DNA from: RGIG1927 sp045546275
GTDB taxonomy: Bacteria > Bacillota > Clostridia > UMGS1883
Reading direction: 5' to 3'
DNA: 64,000 nt
NCBI GenBank assembly: GCA_045546275.1
Contig: JAZQCM010000006.1
Span: 158,128 to 222,127 of the forward strand
The notes beneath the pieces were generated by a model. That model was not told the DNA's origin. It searched no databases and saw nothing but the letters and a program-made list of their open reading frames with translations. Shown one piece after another: positions 33,237 through 42,112 of the stretch (the first letter of the stretch is position 1; each line of letters opens with the position of its first letter). A program made the translations under genes and the position numbers.

Positions 33237-34557
33237 AACAATTCAATTAGGTGTTATAGGCGACCCTGTGTCTCATTCAATATCGCCTCAGCTTCACAAC
33301 ACTATGGCAAAAATGATGGGACTTGATTACACCTATGGTGCCTACCACGTTAAAGCAGGCGACGTTAAAAGAGCATTGGAGGGCATGCGTGCCCTTGACA
33401 TCCGTGGCTTTAATGTAACAATACCTCACAAAATTGATGCCTTTGAGCTTTGCGACAAGGTGGACCCCTTTGCCGAAAAAATGGGTGCCTGCAACACTCT
33501 TGTAAATGACAACGGCGTAATTACAGGCTACAACACTGACGGAAAAGGCTTTATCCGTTCGCTTTTACATAAGGGCGTTGGGGTAAAAGGCAAAAGTGTA
33601 ACAGTTTTAGGTGCAGGCGGTGCAGCCCAGGGGGTTTGCATGGCGCTTGCAGACAGCGGTGTAAAAAAAATAAGCATTATTAACCGCACCAAAGAAAAAG
33701 CACAAATGCTTTCCGACAGAATTAATAAATATTACCCCTCTGTTGCAGCTGTATCAGATAGCTTTGCCAATTGTGACATTGTTGTAAACACCACAAGCGT
33801 TGGCATGAACACCGACAAAATCCCCTTTGATATTGATTTTTCAAATCTTAAAACTGATTGCGTGGTTTGTGACGTTGTGTACTGCCCCCGTGAAACAGCC
33901 TTTTTGAAAAAGGCAAGTGAACAAGGCCTTAAAACCGTGGGCGGTATTGGCATGCTTATTAACCAGGCGGTTATTGCCTTTGAGCTTTTTACAAAAAAAG
34001 AGGTTTTAAAGGAAACTGTGGATTATCTTTACCGCATGACGGAGCTTGAAAAGCCCATTGTTTTAACAGGCTTTATGGGCACAGGCAAGTCAACTGTGGG
34101 AAAGCACCTTTCACGTCTTACAGGCGGTGAATTCATTGACACCGACCAATTGATTGAAGAAAAGGAAGGCATTGCAATAAGTGAAATTTTCGCAAAATAC
34201 GGCGAAGAATATTTCAGAAGCAAAGAAAGCGAAGTTATTAAAAGCCTTAAGGGCAGAAAAGGTGCAATATTGTCCTTAGGCGGCGGGGCTGTTATCCGAA
34301 AAGAAAACATTGACTCCTTGCGTGAAGATGGGGTGGTTTTCTGCCTTAGTGCAAACATTGAGCGTGTTTATAAAAATATTGGCGGAAAAACCGACACAAG
34401 ACCGCTTTTGTCGGGAAAAACCTTGGAAGAAGCAAAAGAGCTTTTAGAGTCGAGAAAAGAAGCCTATTCAAATTGCGACTATTCAATTGACGTAACAGAC
34501 AGCGACCCGGATAAAACCGCAGATAAAATTTTAAATATTTATATGAGTCAGGCTTAA
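33220..34557 (+). CDS. aroE-aroK: shikimate dehydrogenase-shikimate kinase fusion (AroE-AroK)
   Basis: 445-aa two-domain enzyme for consecutive steps of chorismate synthesis: NADPH reduction of 3-dehydroshikimate, then ATP phosphorylation of shikimate. AroE domain about 1-272: GDPVSHSISPQLHN, FNVTIPHK (catalytic Lys), GYNTDGKGF, VLGAGGAAQG, INRTKEKA. AroK domain about 275-445: Walker A GFMGTGKSTVGK, DTDQLIEE, SLGGGAVIR, TDTRPLL lid, SRKEAY. No stop, frameshift or long linker separates them, so this is a genuine in-frame fusion. Start at ATG 33220 after AAGGGG; the GTG at 33211 is too close to that site. No other aro genes are nearby. Confidence 0.95.
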   Translation: MNITGKTIQLGVIGDPVSHSISPQLHNTMAKMMGLDYTYGAYHVKAGDVKRALEGMRALDIRGFNVTIPHKIDAFELCDKVDPFAEKMGACNTLVNDNGVITGYNTDGKGFIRSLLHKGVGVKGKSVTVLGAGGAAQGVCMALADSGVKKISIINRTKEKAQMLSDRINKYYPSVAAVSDSFANCDIVVNTTSVGMNTDKIPFDIDFSNLKTDCVVCDVVYCPRETAFLKKASEQGLKTVGGIGMLINQAVIAFELFTKKEVLKETVDYLYRMTELEKPIVLTGFMGTGKSTVGKHLSRLTGGEFIDTDQLIEEKEGIAISEIFAKYGEEYFRSKESEVIKSLKGRKGAILSLGGGAVIRKENIDSLREDGVVFCLSANIERVYKNIGGKTDTRPLLSGKTLEEAKELLESRKEAYSNCDYSIDVTDSDPDKTADKILNIYMSQA

Positions 34558-34571
34558 AAGGAGGGGATTGT

Positions 34572-35252
34572 GTGGACAGCATTAAAGAAAGAATTGCTTT
34601 TGTTAAAGAGGAAATAAAAAAGGCAGAGGAAAGAAGCGGCAGAAAAGACCAAACCACACTAATCGCCGTAACAAAAACAATTGACTGCGAAAGAATAAAA
34701 GAAGCCTACGATGCAGGCTGTGTTTGCCTTGGCGAAAACCGTGTGCAGGAAATGATGGAAAAGTTCGACACCTTTCCTGATGCGAAATGGCATCTTATAG
34801 GACATTTGCAAAAAAACAAGGTTAAATACGTTGTGGGCAAAGCCTGCCTTATTCATTCTGTTGATTCTCTTGAGCTGTTAGAGGAGATTAACCGTATTGC
34901 CGAAAAAAAAGGCGTGGTGCAGGATGTTCTCTTGGAAGTAAATATATCGGGAGAAATCACTAAATATGGTTTGACAACAGAGGAAATAAAAGATATAATA
35001 ATTAAGATGGGGGAACTTGTAAACACCCGTCTTCGTGGTTTTATGACAATGGCACCCAAATGCGACGACACCGAAGAGGTAAGATGGGTGTTCAAAAGAG
35101 CGAAAGAGCTTTTTGAACACTACAAAACCTTGTGCCCGACAGTTGATATTCTTTCCATGGGCATGAGTAATGACTTTGTCACTGCAGTTGAAGAAGGTGC
35201 CACAATGGTAAGGGTTGGTTCCCGCATTTTCGGAGAAAGAATATATAGATAG
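34572..35252 (+). CDS. ylmE: YggS/PLPBP family pyridoxal 5'-phosphate homeostasis protein (YlmE)
   Basis: 226-aa alanine-racemase-fold PLP carrier implicated in vitamin B6 and amino-acid homeostasis; no enzyme activity is established. The PLP lysine is in LIAVTKTID; GENRVQEMMEK, WHLIGHLQKNKVKY and LSMGMSNDFVTAVEEG are family signatures. Start is GTG at 34572 after GGAGGGG. First gene of the conserved ylmE-sepF-ylmH-divIVA-ileS block. Confidence 0.94.
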   Translation: MDSIKERIAFVKEEIKKAEERSGRKDQTTLIAVTKTIDCERIKEAYDAGCVCLGENRVQEMMEKFDTFPDAKWHLIGHLQKNKVKYVVGKACLIHSVDSLELLEEINRIAEKKGVVQDVLLEVNISGEITKYGLTTEEIKDIIIKMGELVNTRLRGFMTMAPKCDDTEEVRWVFKRAKELFEHYKTLCPTVDILSMGMSNDFVTAVEEGATMVRVGSRIFGERIYR

Positions 35253-35262
35253 GAGAATGGTT

Positions 35263-35718
35263 ATGTCAGTACTTGATTCAATTAAGAAATTCGTATTTCC
35301 CGCAGTTGATGATATTGACGATGAATATGAAGAAGAGGCTGTAAAGCCTCAGGTAGCACCTTTAAAGCCTTTGAAGGAAGAATTTTCCGCAACAGGTGTT
35401 AAAAAAGGCAAGGTTGTACGCTTTAACACAGGTAACATTTCCCAGATTGTTATTGCAAAGCTTGACTCCAACTCAGGAGTAAAGGTTATCATTGACAATC
35501 TTAAACAGAATATCCCCGTTATTTTCAACATTGCACGTCTTGACCGCAGCGATGCAGTAAGAGTGGTGGATGTTGTTTACGGTGCATCCTACGGCTTGGA
35601 AGGCAGCATGCAAAAGGTTAGTAACGACATTTTTGTTGTTGCACCCTCAGGCATGGAAATCACAGGCGATATTGCTGAAAAGCTTTTGGGCGCAGACGAT
35701 TTTTCATGGGACGTGTAA
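35263..35718 (+). CDS. sepF: cell division protein SepF
   Basis: 151-aa membrane-associated FtsZ partner that forms rings and links FtsZ filaments to the membrane at the septum. N-terminal amphipathic segment MSVLDSIKKFVFP, an acidic linker, then the DUF552 core about 60-145 (VVRFNTGNISQIVIAKLDS; PVIFNIARLDRSDAVRVVD; IFVVAPSGMEI). Start is ATG 35263 with AGGAG 7 nt upstream; the ATG at 35257 touches that site. ylmG, which normally follows sepF, is missing. Confidence 0.95.
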   Translation: MSVLDSIKKFVFPAVDDIDDEYEEEAVKPQVAPLKPLKEEFSATGVKKGKVVRFNTGNISQIVIAKLDSNSGVKVIIDNLKQNIPVIFNIARLDRSDAVRVVDVVYGASYGLEGSMQKVSNDIFVVAPSGMEITGDIAEKLLGADDFSWDV

Positions 35719-35721
35719 TAA

Positions 35722-36492
35722 ATGAATAACCGTGAAAAATTCCTGTCATCCCTTGAAAAGGATGATAAGGATGCCTTGGCAAAGGTTTTTGACAAAGCTT
35801 CTTTAGCCGAAAAAACAAACAGCCCTACCTACACAGCCTTTTTGTCGGAGAGGGAATATTCACTGTGCTTGGAAAGGAAAAGAAATATTGACTCGGTGCC
35901 CTTTACAGCCTTTGGTGGCTTTTCGGGGGCAGGCAGGGTTATGCTGTGCTTTTCCTATAACGAGGATGAGGCGTATTTTCCGATAGACGCTGTTGTAATA
36001 GAAGGCAGAGGCATTGAAAAATTAAAGCACCCGGATTTTTTGGGTAGCCTTATGAGCCTTGGCATTGAGCGAAAAGGCGTTGGCGATATTGTACCATTTA
36101 TGGACAAGTGTGTTGTGTTTGCCGAAAGCAACATGGCTCAATACATTGCCGAAAGCCTATACGAGGTGGGAGGGGTCAGTGTTAGATGCACGGTTACCCC
36201 CTGTGAAGAAATTGAGGTTACTCAGTCCTTTGAAGAAATAACCTCAACTGTTGCTTCCCTGCGGGCGGACAGCGTTGTTTCGGTAATGCTGAAAACCTCA
36301 AGGAGCAAGGCTGTGGAGTATATCCAGTCTCAACAGTTTTATTTAAACCAGATTTTATGCACAAAATGCGATAAAGAAATAAAAGAAAACGACATTTTAT
36401 CAGTTCGCCGCCATGGCAAGGCTAAGGTGGCATCCGTTTCGGGCATAAGCAAAAAAGGGCGTATTTTTGTTACGCTTGAGAAATATAATTAA
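35722..36492 (+). CDS. ylmH: YlmH-type S4-domain RNA-binding protein
   Basis: 256-aa protein with a C-terminal S4 domain (SKAVEYIQSQQFYLNQILC; ENDILSVRRHGKAKV) and an N-terminal YlmH domain (FGGFSGAGRVMLCF; AVVIEGRGIEKLKHPDFLGSL). Bacillus YlmH binds stalled 50S-peptidyl-tRNA in a rescue pathway parallel to RqcH, and RqcP of the same system is encoded at 6295. It starts 3 nt after sepF stops and lies before divIVA, its usual place. Confidence 0.92.
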   Translation: MNNREKFLSSLEKDDKDALAKVFDKASLAEKTNSPTYTAFLSEREYSLCLERKRNIDSVPFTAFGGFSGAGRVMLCFSYNEDEAYFPIDAVVIEGRGIEKLKHPDFLGSLMSLGIERKGVGDIVPFMDKCVVFAESNMAQYIAESLYEVGGVSVRCTVTPCEEIEVTQSFEEITSTVASLRADSVVSVMLKTSRSKAVEYIQSQQFYLNQILCTKCDKEIKENDILSVRRHGKAKVASVSGISKKGRIFVTLEKYN

Positions 36493-36504
36493 GGAGTGTG
36501 TCTG

Positions 36505-36999
36505 ATGCTTACACCACTTGAAATTCAGAAAATTGAGTTTAAAAAGAAAATGGGCAAGTATATTGCCAACGATGTGGACGAGGTTTTTGGCGTTATCAGT
36601 GCTGATTACGAAGCAATGTATAAAGAAAACATAAAGCTTCGTGACAAGCTTGAGGTTCTGGAAGACCTTGTTAACAAGTACAAGAGCATGGAGGATACCA
36701 TGCGTGACACCTTGGTAGTTGCACAGAAAGCTGCGGACGATTTGAGTAAGAGTGCTGCTCAGAAGGCTGAAAATATTATTGCACAAGCCGAAAAGGAAGC
36801 GGAGATGATTCGCGAGGGCGCTCGTGCGGCAGCAAATCAGACCACTAATGAAAGCTCTAAGCTTAAAAATGAAATTTATACATACAGCGTACAGGTTGCA
36901 AACATTCTGGAGGCACAAAAGCAGCTTGTAGCTGAGATTCTTAATTTAAGGAGTGATAACGATGGATTACAGTCAGACACTGAATCTTCCGAAAACTGA
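36505..36999 (+). CDS. divIVA: DivIVA-domain cell division/polarity protein
   Basis: 164 aa, mainly coiled coil. The N-terminal DivIVA lipid-binding motif is LTPLEIQKIEFKKKMGKYIANDVDEVF (residues 2-27), followed by coiled coil from about 35 to 150 rich in Ala, Glu and Lys. It binds curved membrane at poles and septa. Start ATG 36505 with AAGGAG 8 nt upstream. The 3' end overlaps ileS by 38 nt in another frame, so ileS translation probably depends on reinitiation or on its own AAGGAG inside divIVA. Confidence 0.93.
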   Translation: MLTPLEIQKIEFKKKMGKYIANDVDEVFGVISADYEAMYKENIKLRDKLEVLEDLVNKYKSMEDTMRDTLVVAQKAADDLSKSAAQKAENIIAQAEKEAEMIREGARAAANQTTNESSKLKNEIYTYSVQVANILEAQKQLVAEILNLRSDNDGLQSDTESSEN

Positions 37000-39700
37000 T
37001 TTCCCCATGAGGGCATCTCTTCCTCAGAGAGAACCTGAAATACTTGATAAATGGCTTAGTGAGGACCTTTACGGTCGTCTTATGGCTCATAACGAGGGAA
37101 AGCCTCTCTTCATTCTTCACGATGGTCCTCCCTATGCAAACGGTGATATGCACATGGGTCATGCCCTTAACAAAACACTTAAGGACATTATCACTCGTTA
37201 CAAGAACATGGCAGGCTTTAAGGCTCCCTACATTCACGGTTGGGACACACATGGTCTTCCCATTGAAAGACAGGCTATCAAAAAGCTTGGTATTAACCGT
37301 GAAAGCGCAGGCCCTGTAAAGTTCCGCGAAACATGCCGTGACTTTGCGCTCGGTTATGTTGAAAACCAGAAAAAGCAAATTCAGCGCCTTGGCTCCATTG
37401 GCGACTGGGACGATATTTACGTAACACTTGACCCCAAATTTGAAGCAGAGCAGATCCGTATTTTCGGTGCTATGGCAAAGAAGGGTTATATTTATCGTGG
37501 TCTTAAGCCCATTTACTGGTGCCCCGAATGTGAAACAGCTCTTGCCGAAGCTGAAATTGAATATGCTGAAGACAAGGCAAATTCCATCTACGTTAAGTTC
37601 AACGTTAAGGAAGACAACGGCGTGTTTGAAAAAATGGGCATTGACAAGAAAAATGTTTACTTCGTAATCTGGACCACAACAACATGGACTCTTCCTGCAA
37701 ACGTTGCAATTTCTCTTAACCCCGATTTTGAATATTCACTTGTTAAAGCAGGGGAAGAAATTTACGTTATCGCAACAGAGCTTGTTGAATCCACAATGGC
37801 AGCAGGCAGCATTACAGAATATGAAACAGTTGGCACACTTAAGGGCAGCGAAATGGAATACATCAAGTGTTTCCATCCCTTTATTGACCGCGAAAGTATG
37901 ATTATTGTGGGCGACCACGTAACACTTGAAGCAGGTACAGGCTGCGTACACACTGCTCCCGGTCATGGTGTGGAAGACTATATTGTTTGCCAGAAGTATA
38001 AGGAAATTCCCATTATTGTTCCTGTTGACGCAAAGGGTTACTTAAACGAACTTGCAGGGGAATTTAACGGTCTTTTCTACGAAAAGAGTAACGAAAAGAT
38101 TATTGAAAGATTAACAAATGACAATGCACTTTTTGCAATCACTCCCATTATCCACCAGTATCCTCACTGCTGGAGATGTCATGAACCCATTGTTTTCCGT
38201 GCTACAGAGCAGTGGTTTGCATCTGTTGACGACATTAAGGAAGCTGCAGTAAAGGAAATTGAAAAGGTAAAGTGGATTCCTTCCTGGGGTGAAGACAGAA
38301 TTAAGTCAATGGTTGTTGACCGTAACGACTGGTGTATTTCCCGTCAGAGAACATGGGGCGTTCCCATTCCGATTTTCTATTGTGAAGATTGTAAAAAGCC
38401 TCTTGTTACAGACGAATCCATCGAAGCTGTCGCAAAGCGCTTTGGCGAAAAGGGCTCCATTGCATGGGTTACAGACGACGACATTTTGCCTTCCGGCACA
38501 AAATGTGAATGTGGCTGTGACAGATTCACAAAGGAAAAGGACATCATGGACGTTTGGTTTGACTCAGGTAGCAGCCATGCAGGCGTATTGGATGTTAAAA
38601 AGTCTCTTACTTTCCCGGCTGACGTTTACCTTGAAGGTAACGACCAGTACCGTGGTTGGTTCCAGTCCTCACTTTTAACCAGTGTTGCTGCACGTGGTGT
38701 TGCACCCTACAAAACAGTTATTACTCATGGTATGATTGTTGACCAGACAGGTGCTAAAATGAGTAAGAGTAAGGGTAATGGTATTGCCCCCTCCGATATT
38801 ATTGAAAAGTATGGCGCAGACATTCTCAGACTTTGGGTTGTTTCTGCTGACTATAAAACCGACATGAGAATTTCTGATGATATCTTAAAGCAGCTCAGCG
38901 AAGCTTACAGAAAAATCAGAAACACAGCAAGATTTATCTTAGGTAACCTTTCCGACTTCAATCCCGATAGCGACATGGTTTCCTACGAAGATATGGCTGA
39001 AATTGATAAGTGGGCACTTATCCGCCTTAATAAGCTTACCCAAAAGGTAATTGCCGCTTATGAATCCTATGAATTCCATATGATTTATCACAATATCCAC
39101 AACTTCTGTGTTGTAGATATGAGTAACGTATACCTTGATATTATCAAGGACCGCCTTTACACCGAAAAGGCAGATTCCAAAGCAAGAAGAAGTGCGCAGA
39201 GCGCAATGTATGTTGTGCTTGAAGCTTTGGTTAAGCTTATTGCACCCTTCCTTTGCTACACAAGCGAAGAAATCTGGAGCTACATGCCTCACAAGGCTGA
39301 AGACGAAGCTTTCTCCGTTATCATGAACGACATGCCCAAGGTTAACCCCACATACAGCGATAATGCAATTGAAGAAAAATGGGAAAAGCTTCTTGCACTT
39401 CGTGAAAGAGTGCTCAAGGCACTTGAAGAAGAAAGAGCAGCAAAGAGAATTGGTAAGAGTCTTGAAGCTGCAGTAACAATTACAACAGATAGTGACTACG
39501 ACTTCTTTAAGAATGTTGAAGCATCACTTTCCGAAATATTCATTGTTTCTTCTGTAAAGGTAGAAAAGGGCGAAGATAATATTGTAATTTCAGCGGCAGA
39601 AGGCACAAAGTGCGAAAGATGCTGGACTGTATCCGAAACAGTTGGTACAGTAAGCGCTCATCCCACAATCTGTGCAAGATGTGCAGCTAACTTAGAATGA
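36962..39700 (+). CDS. ileS: isoleucyl-tRNA synthetase
   Basis: Class I synthetase charging tRNA-Ile. 912 aa from ATG 36962 (AAGGAG upstream). HIGH-type motif HMGHAL in GPPYANGDMHMGHALNK near residue 60, the CP1 editing domain (WTTTTWTLPANVAISL; GTGCVHTAPGHGVEDY), the KMSKS loop GAKMSKSKGN near residue 600, an anticodon-binding helical domain, and a C-terminal zinc ribbon with CERCW and CARC. It is the type 1 (mupirocin-sensitive) bacterial form by layout. No T-box leader exists because the start is buried in divIVA. Confidence 0.98.
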   Translation: MDYSQTLNLPKTDFPMRASLPQREPEILDKWLSEDLYGRLMAHNEGKPLFILHDGPPYANGDMHMGHALNKTLKDIITRYKNMAGFKAPYIHGWDTHGLPIERQAIKKLGINRESAGPVKFRETCRDFALGYVENQKKQIQRLGSIGDWDDIYVTLDPKFEAEQIRIFGAMAKKGYIYRGLKPIYWCPECETALAEAEIEYAEDKANSIYVKFNVKEDNGVFEKMGIDKKNVYFVIWTTTTWTLPANVAISLNPDFEYSLVKAGEEIYVIATELVESTMAAGSITEYETVGTLKGSEMEYIKCFHPFIDRESMIIVGDHVTLEAGTGCVHTAPGHGVEDYIVCQKYKEIPIIVPVDAKGYLNELAGEFNGLFYEKSNEKIIERLTNDNALFAITPIIHQYPHCWRCHEPIVFRATEQWFASVDDIKEAAVKEIEKVKWIPSWGEDRIKSMVVDRNDWCISRQRTWGVPIPIFYCEDCKKPLVTDESIEAVAKRFGEKGSIAWVTDDDILPSGTKCECGCDRFTKEKDIMDVWFDSGSSHAGVLDVKKSLTFPADVYLEGNDQYRGWFQSSLLTSVAARGVAPYKTVITHGMIVDQTGAKMSKSKGNGIAPSDIIEKYGADILRLWVVSADYKTDMRISDDILKQLSEAYRKIRNTARFILGNLSDFNPDSDMVSYEDMAEIDKWALIRLNKLTQKVIAAYESYEFHMIYHNIHNFCVVDMSNVYLDIIKDRLYTEKADSKARRSAQSAMYVVLEALVKLIAPFLCYTSEEIWSYMPHKAEDEAFSVIMNDMPKVNPTYSDNAIEEKWEKLLALRERVLKALEEERAAKRIGKSLEAAVTITTDSDYDFFKNVEASLSEIFIVSSVKVEKGEDNIVISAAEGTKCERCWTVSETVGTVSAHPTICARCAANLE

Positions 39701-39704
39701 TTTT

Positions 39705-39740
39705 TTTCGTCACAGAGGAAGTGTTTCCTCTGTGACGAAA
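39705..39740 (+). repeat. 16-bp perfect inverted repeat between ileS and lspA
   Basis: Arms 39705-39720 and 39725-39740 pair perfectly around a GTGT loop, beginning 4 nt after the ileS stop. On the plus strand no T-run follows (AAATGC), so it is not a normal intrinsic terminator for the operon; the T7 tract is on the 5' side, which would make it a terminator only for minus-strand RNA. It may be a processing or stability element within the transcript. Confidence 0.8.
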
Positions 39741-39758
39741 TGCTATGGAGAGATGATT

Positions 39759-40229
39759 TTGAAAAAGAGTCTTATCGTTAAATATTCCCTTACATTCCTT
39801 TTTGCATTGTGCTTGTTTATTCTTGACCAGTGGACAAAGCACCTTATTGCATTGAATTTCAGAACAGGGCAAAGCAAAATTTTAATCGACAATGTTTTAA
39901 GATTAACCTACGTGCAAAACCGTGGTGCGGCATTTGGCATTCTCCAGGGTCAGCGAGTTGCGTTTTTAATCCTTACTGTGGCAGTTTTTGTGTTTGCAAT
40001 CTGGTACATCGGAAAGCACCGACCCGAAAGCGTTCTGTTTTTGTCATCGGTAGGGCTTATCCTTTCAGGTGCGGCAGGCAATGCCTACGACAGAATGTGT
40101 CTTGGCTTTGTGCGCGATTTTATCGATGTGTCGTTCATTAATTTCCCTGTTTTTAATGTTGCCGATTGCGCAATATGTATAGGTGCGGCACTTTTGGTAC
40201 TTCATGCATTCAGAAAAGTTGAGGAATAA
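39759..40229 (+). CDS. lspA: lipoprotein signal peptidase
   Basis: Membrane aspartyl protease that removes signal peptides from diacylated prolipoproteins. 156 aa with four transmembrane segments. The catalytic aspartates are in GAAGNAYDRMCLGFVRDFIDV and PVFNVADCAI; YVQNRGAAFGIL is also conserved. The start is uncertain: TTG at 39759 has GGAG 8 nt upstream, while ATG at 39753 lies only 2 nt from it. rluD follows 1 nt after the stop, the standard lspA-rluD pair. Confidence 0.93.
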   Translation: MKKSLIVKYSLTFLFALCLFILDQWTKHLIALNFRTGQSKILIDNVLRLTYVQNRGAAFGILQGQRVAFLILTVAVFVFAIWYIGKHRPESVLFLSSVGLILSGAAGNAYDRMCLGFVRDFIDVSFINFPVFNVADCAICIGAALLVLHAFRKVEE

Positions 40230-40230
40230 A

Positions 40231-41151
40231 ATGGCGGAGACTGTATTTTTAAAAGCTGAAGAAAATATAAGGTGCGATAAATATATTGCACAAAAAATCG
40301 AAAACGTGTCCCGTTCCCACATTAAAAACCTTTTTGACAAGGGGGAAATTTTTGTGAACGGGGTTAGTAAAAGTGCTTCGTATAAATTAAAGGTAGGGGA
40401 CGAAATTTCCTTTGAATTACCCGAAGTTGAGGAAATTGACGCACTGCCCGAGGAAATTGACATAGATATTGTATATGAGGACGACTCACTTCTTGTTATT
40501 AACAAGGCTCGTGGAATGGTGGTGCATCCGGCTCCGGGGAACAACACAGGAACTCTTGTGAATGCGGTGCTTTTCCACGCAAAGGGCAATCTTTCGGGCA
40601 TTAACGGAAAAATCCGCCCGGGGATTGTGCACAGAATTGATAAGGACACAACAGGTCTTCTGGTTGTTGCAAAAACAAACGATGCACATTTGTTTTTGTC
40701 AGACCAGTTAGGGGACAGGAGTTTGTCAAGAGAATATTACGCCTTGGTTCATGGCAATATTAAAGAAGACACAGGCACAATAGATGCCCCCATCGGACGA
40801 TATGAAAACGACCGGAAGAAAATGACTGTTACAAATAAAAACAGTCGCGAGGCTGTAACGGACTTTTTTGTTGAAGAAAGGTTTGGCATGTACACTCTTG
40901 TTCGTTGTAAATTAAGAACAGGGCGCACTCATCAGATAAGGGTGCACATGAAGCACATTGGTCACCCCATAGTAGGTGACAAAACCTATGGCGCAAAAAA
41001 GGAGGAGTTTAACCTTGTCGGACAACTTCTCCATGCAGGAAAAATTGGCTTTATACACCCCGTGACAAAAGAAAAAGTTTATTACTCTGCACCGCTTCCC
41101 GAGGATTTTGAGAAGGTGTTGAGCTCTTTAAGAGCAAGAAGCGGTCAGTAA
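40231..41151 (+). CDS. rluD: RluA-family 23S rRNA pseudouridine synthase (RluD/YlyB)
   Basis: 306-aa enzyme isomerising uridines in 23S rRNA (helix 69 by analogy). N-terminal S4 domain about 10-75 (IRCDKYIAQKIENVSRSHIKN); catalytic domain with the Asp in HRIDKDTTGLLVVAKT and NKARGMVVHPAPGN, RTGRTHQIRVHMKHIGHPI, GDKTYG. Start ATG 40231 with GAGGAA; the longer frame from 40183 lies inside lspA. Exact target position is not deducible. Confidence 0.93.
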   Translation: MAETVFLKAEENIRCDKYIAQKIENVSRSHIKNLFDKGEIFVNGVSKSASYKLKVGDEISFELPEVEEIDALPEEIDIDIVYEDDSLLVINKARGMVVHPAPGNNTGTLVNAVLFHAKGNLSGINGKIRPGIVHRIDKDTTGLLVVAKTNDAHLFLSDQLGDRSLSREYYALVHGNIKEDTGTIDAPIGRYENDRKKMTVTNKNSREAVTDFFVEERFGMYTLVRCKLRTGRTHQIRVHMKHIGHPIVGDKTYGAKKEEFNLVGQLLHAGKIGFIHPVTKEKVYYSAPLPEDFEKVLSSLRARSGQ

Positions 41152-41170
41152 AGAAAGCGAGGAATTAATT

Positions 41171-42091
41171 ATGCTGTCAGGAAGAAAAGACCTTTTAGGC
41201 ATTCAGGAACTTTCCAAGGAAGACATTATCTACATTTTGGACCGAGCAGAAGAAATGAAGAAAGTTGTTCTTTCCGATAATAAGAAAATTTCAAACCTTC
41301 AGGGAAAGAGCTTTATAACTCTCTTCTATGAAAACTCTACAAGAACACGTACAAGCTTTGAACTTGCAAGTAAGTACATGGGAGCATCGAGTGCAAACAT
41401 TGCTTCTTCAGGTTCATCTATCCAGAAGGGCGAAAGTCTTATCGACACAGGTAAAACACTTGACAGCATGGGTACAGATGCTATCGCAATCCGTCACTCT
41501 GCCTCAGGTGCACCTCATCTTTTGGCTAAAAACGTTAAGGCAAGTGTTATCAATGCAGGCGACGGCATGAACGAGCACCCCACACAGGCGCTCCTCGACA
41601 TGTTCACAATCCGAGAGAAGAAGGGCAGCTTTGAAAACTTAAAGGTTGCAATTATCGGCGACGTTGCACACTCCCGTGTTGCGCGAAGCGACACATTTGC
41701 TTTAACAAAGCTTGGTGCACAGGTTTATATTGCAGGACCACCAACACTTATCCCCATGGACTTTGAAAAAATGGGAAATGTAACAATTTGCGAAAGCGTT
41801 GAAGAAGCAATTTTCGAAGCTGACGTTATTATAAACCTTCGAATTCAGTTGGAAAGAATGAAGTCGGCTCTTTTCCCAACTGTTCGTGAATACAGCGAAT
41901 TTTTCGGTATGAGCTTAGATAAAATGAAGTTTGCCAAAGAAGATGTTTTAATCATGCACCCCGGTCCCGTTAATCGTGGTATTGAAATTTCAACATATGT
42001 TGCTGACGGCGAAAACAGCGTTATCAACGAGCAGGTTACTAACGGTGTTTCCGTAAGAATGGCAGTATTAGACATTCTTTGTAACGAATAA
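41171..42091 (+). CDS. pyrB: aspartate carbamoyltransferase catalytic chain
   Basis: Carbamoyl phosphate plus aspartate to N-carbamoyl-aspartate. 306 aa. Carbamoyl phosphate motif STRTRTSFELA; GDGMNEHPTQALLDMFTI; HSRVARSD; MHPGPVNRG. It directly follows rluD with only a 19-nt gap, so the PyrR-binding attenuator and the pyrR/pyrP genes found at this spot in Bacillus are absent. No pyrI regulatory subunit is present. Confidence 0.97.
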   Translation: MLSGRKDLLGIQELSKEDIIYILDRAEEMKKVVLSDNKKISNLQGKSFITLFYENSTRTRTSFELASKYMGASSANIASSGSSIQKGESLIDTGKTLDSMGTDAIAIRHSASGAPHLLAKNVKASVINAGDGMNEHPTQALLDMFTIREKKGSFENLKVAIIGDVAHSRVARSDTFALTKLGAQVYIAGPPTLIPMDFEKMGNVTICESVEEAIFEADVIINLRIQLERMKSALFPTVREYSEFFGMSLDKMKFAKEDVLIMHPGPVNRGIEISTYVADGENSVINEQVTNGVSVRMAVLDILCNE

Positions 42092-42112
42092 AACTATACG
42101 GGAGGTAAAAAC

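Noticed and set aside
36900..36962. T-box riboswitch upstream of ileS
   Set aside because: The upstream sequence is divIVA coding DNA; no room or specifier loop for a T-box. The same check before leuC and metG was negative.
41130..41171. PyrR attenuator upstream of pyrB
   Set aside because: The gap from rluD is only 19 nt and holds just the ribosome site.
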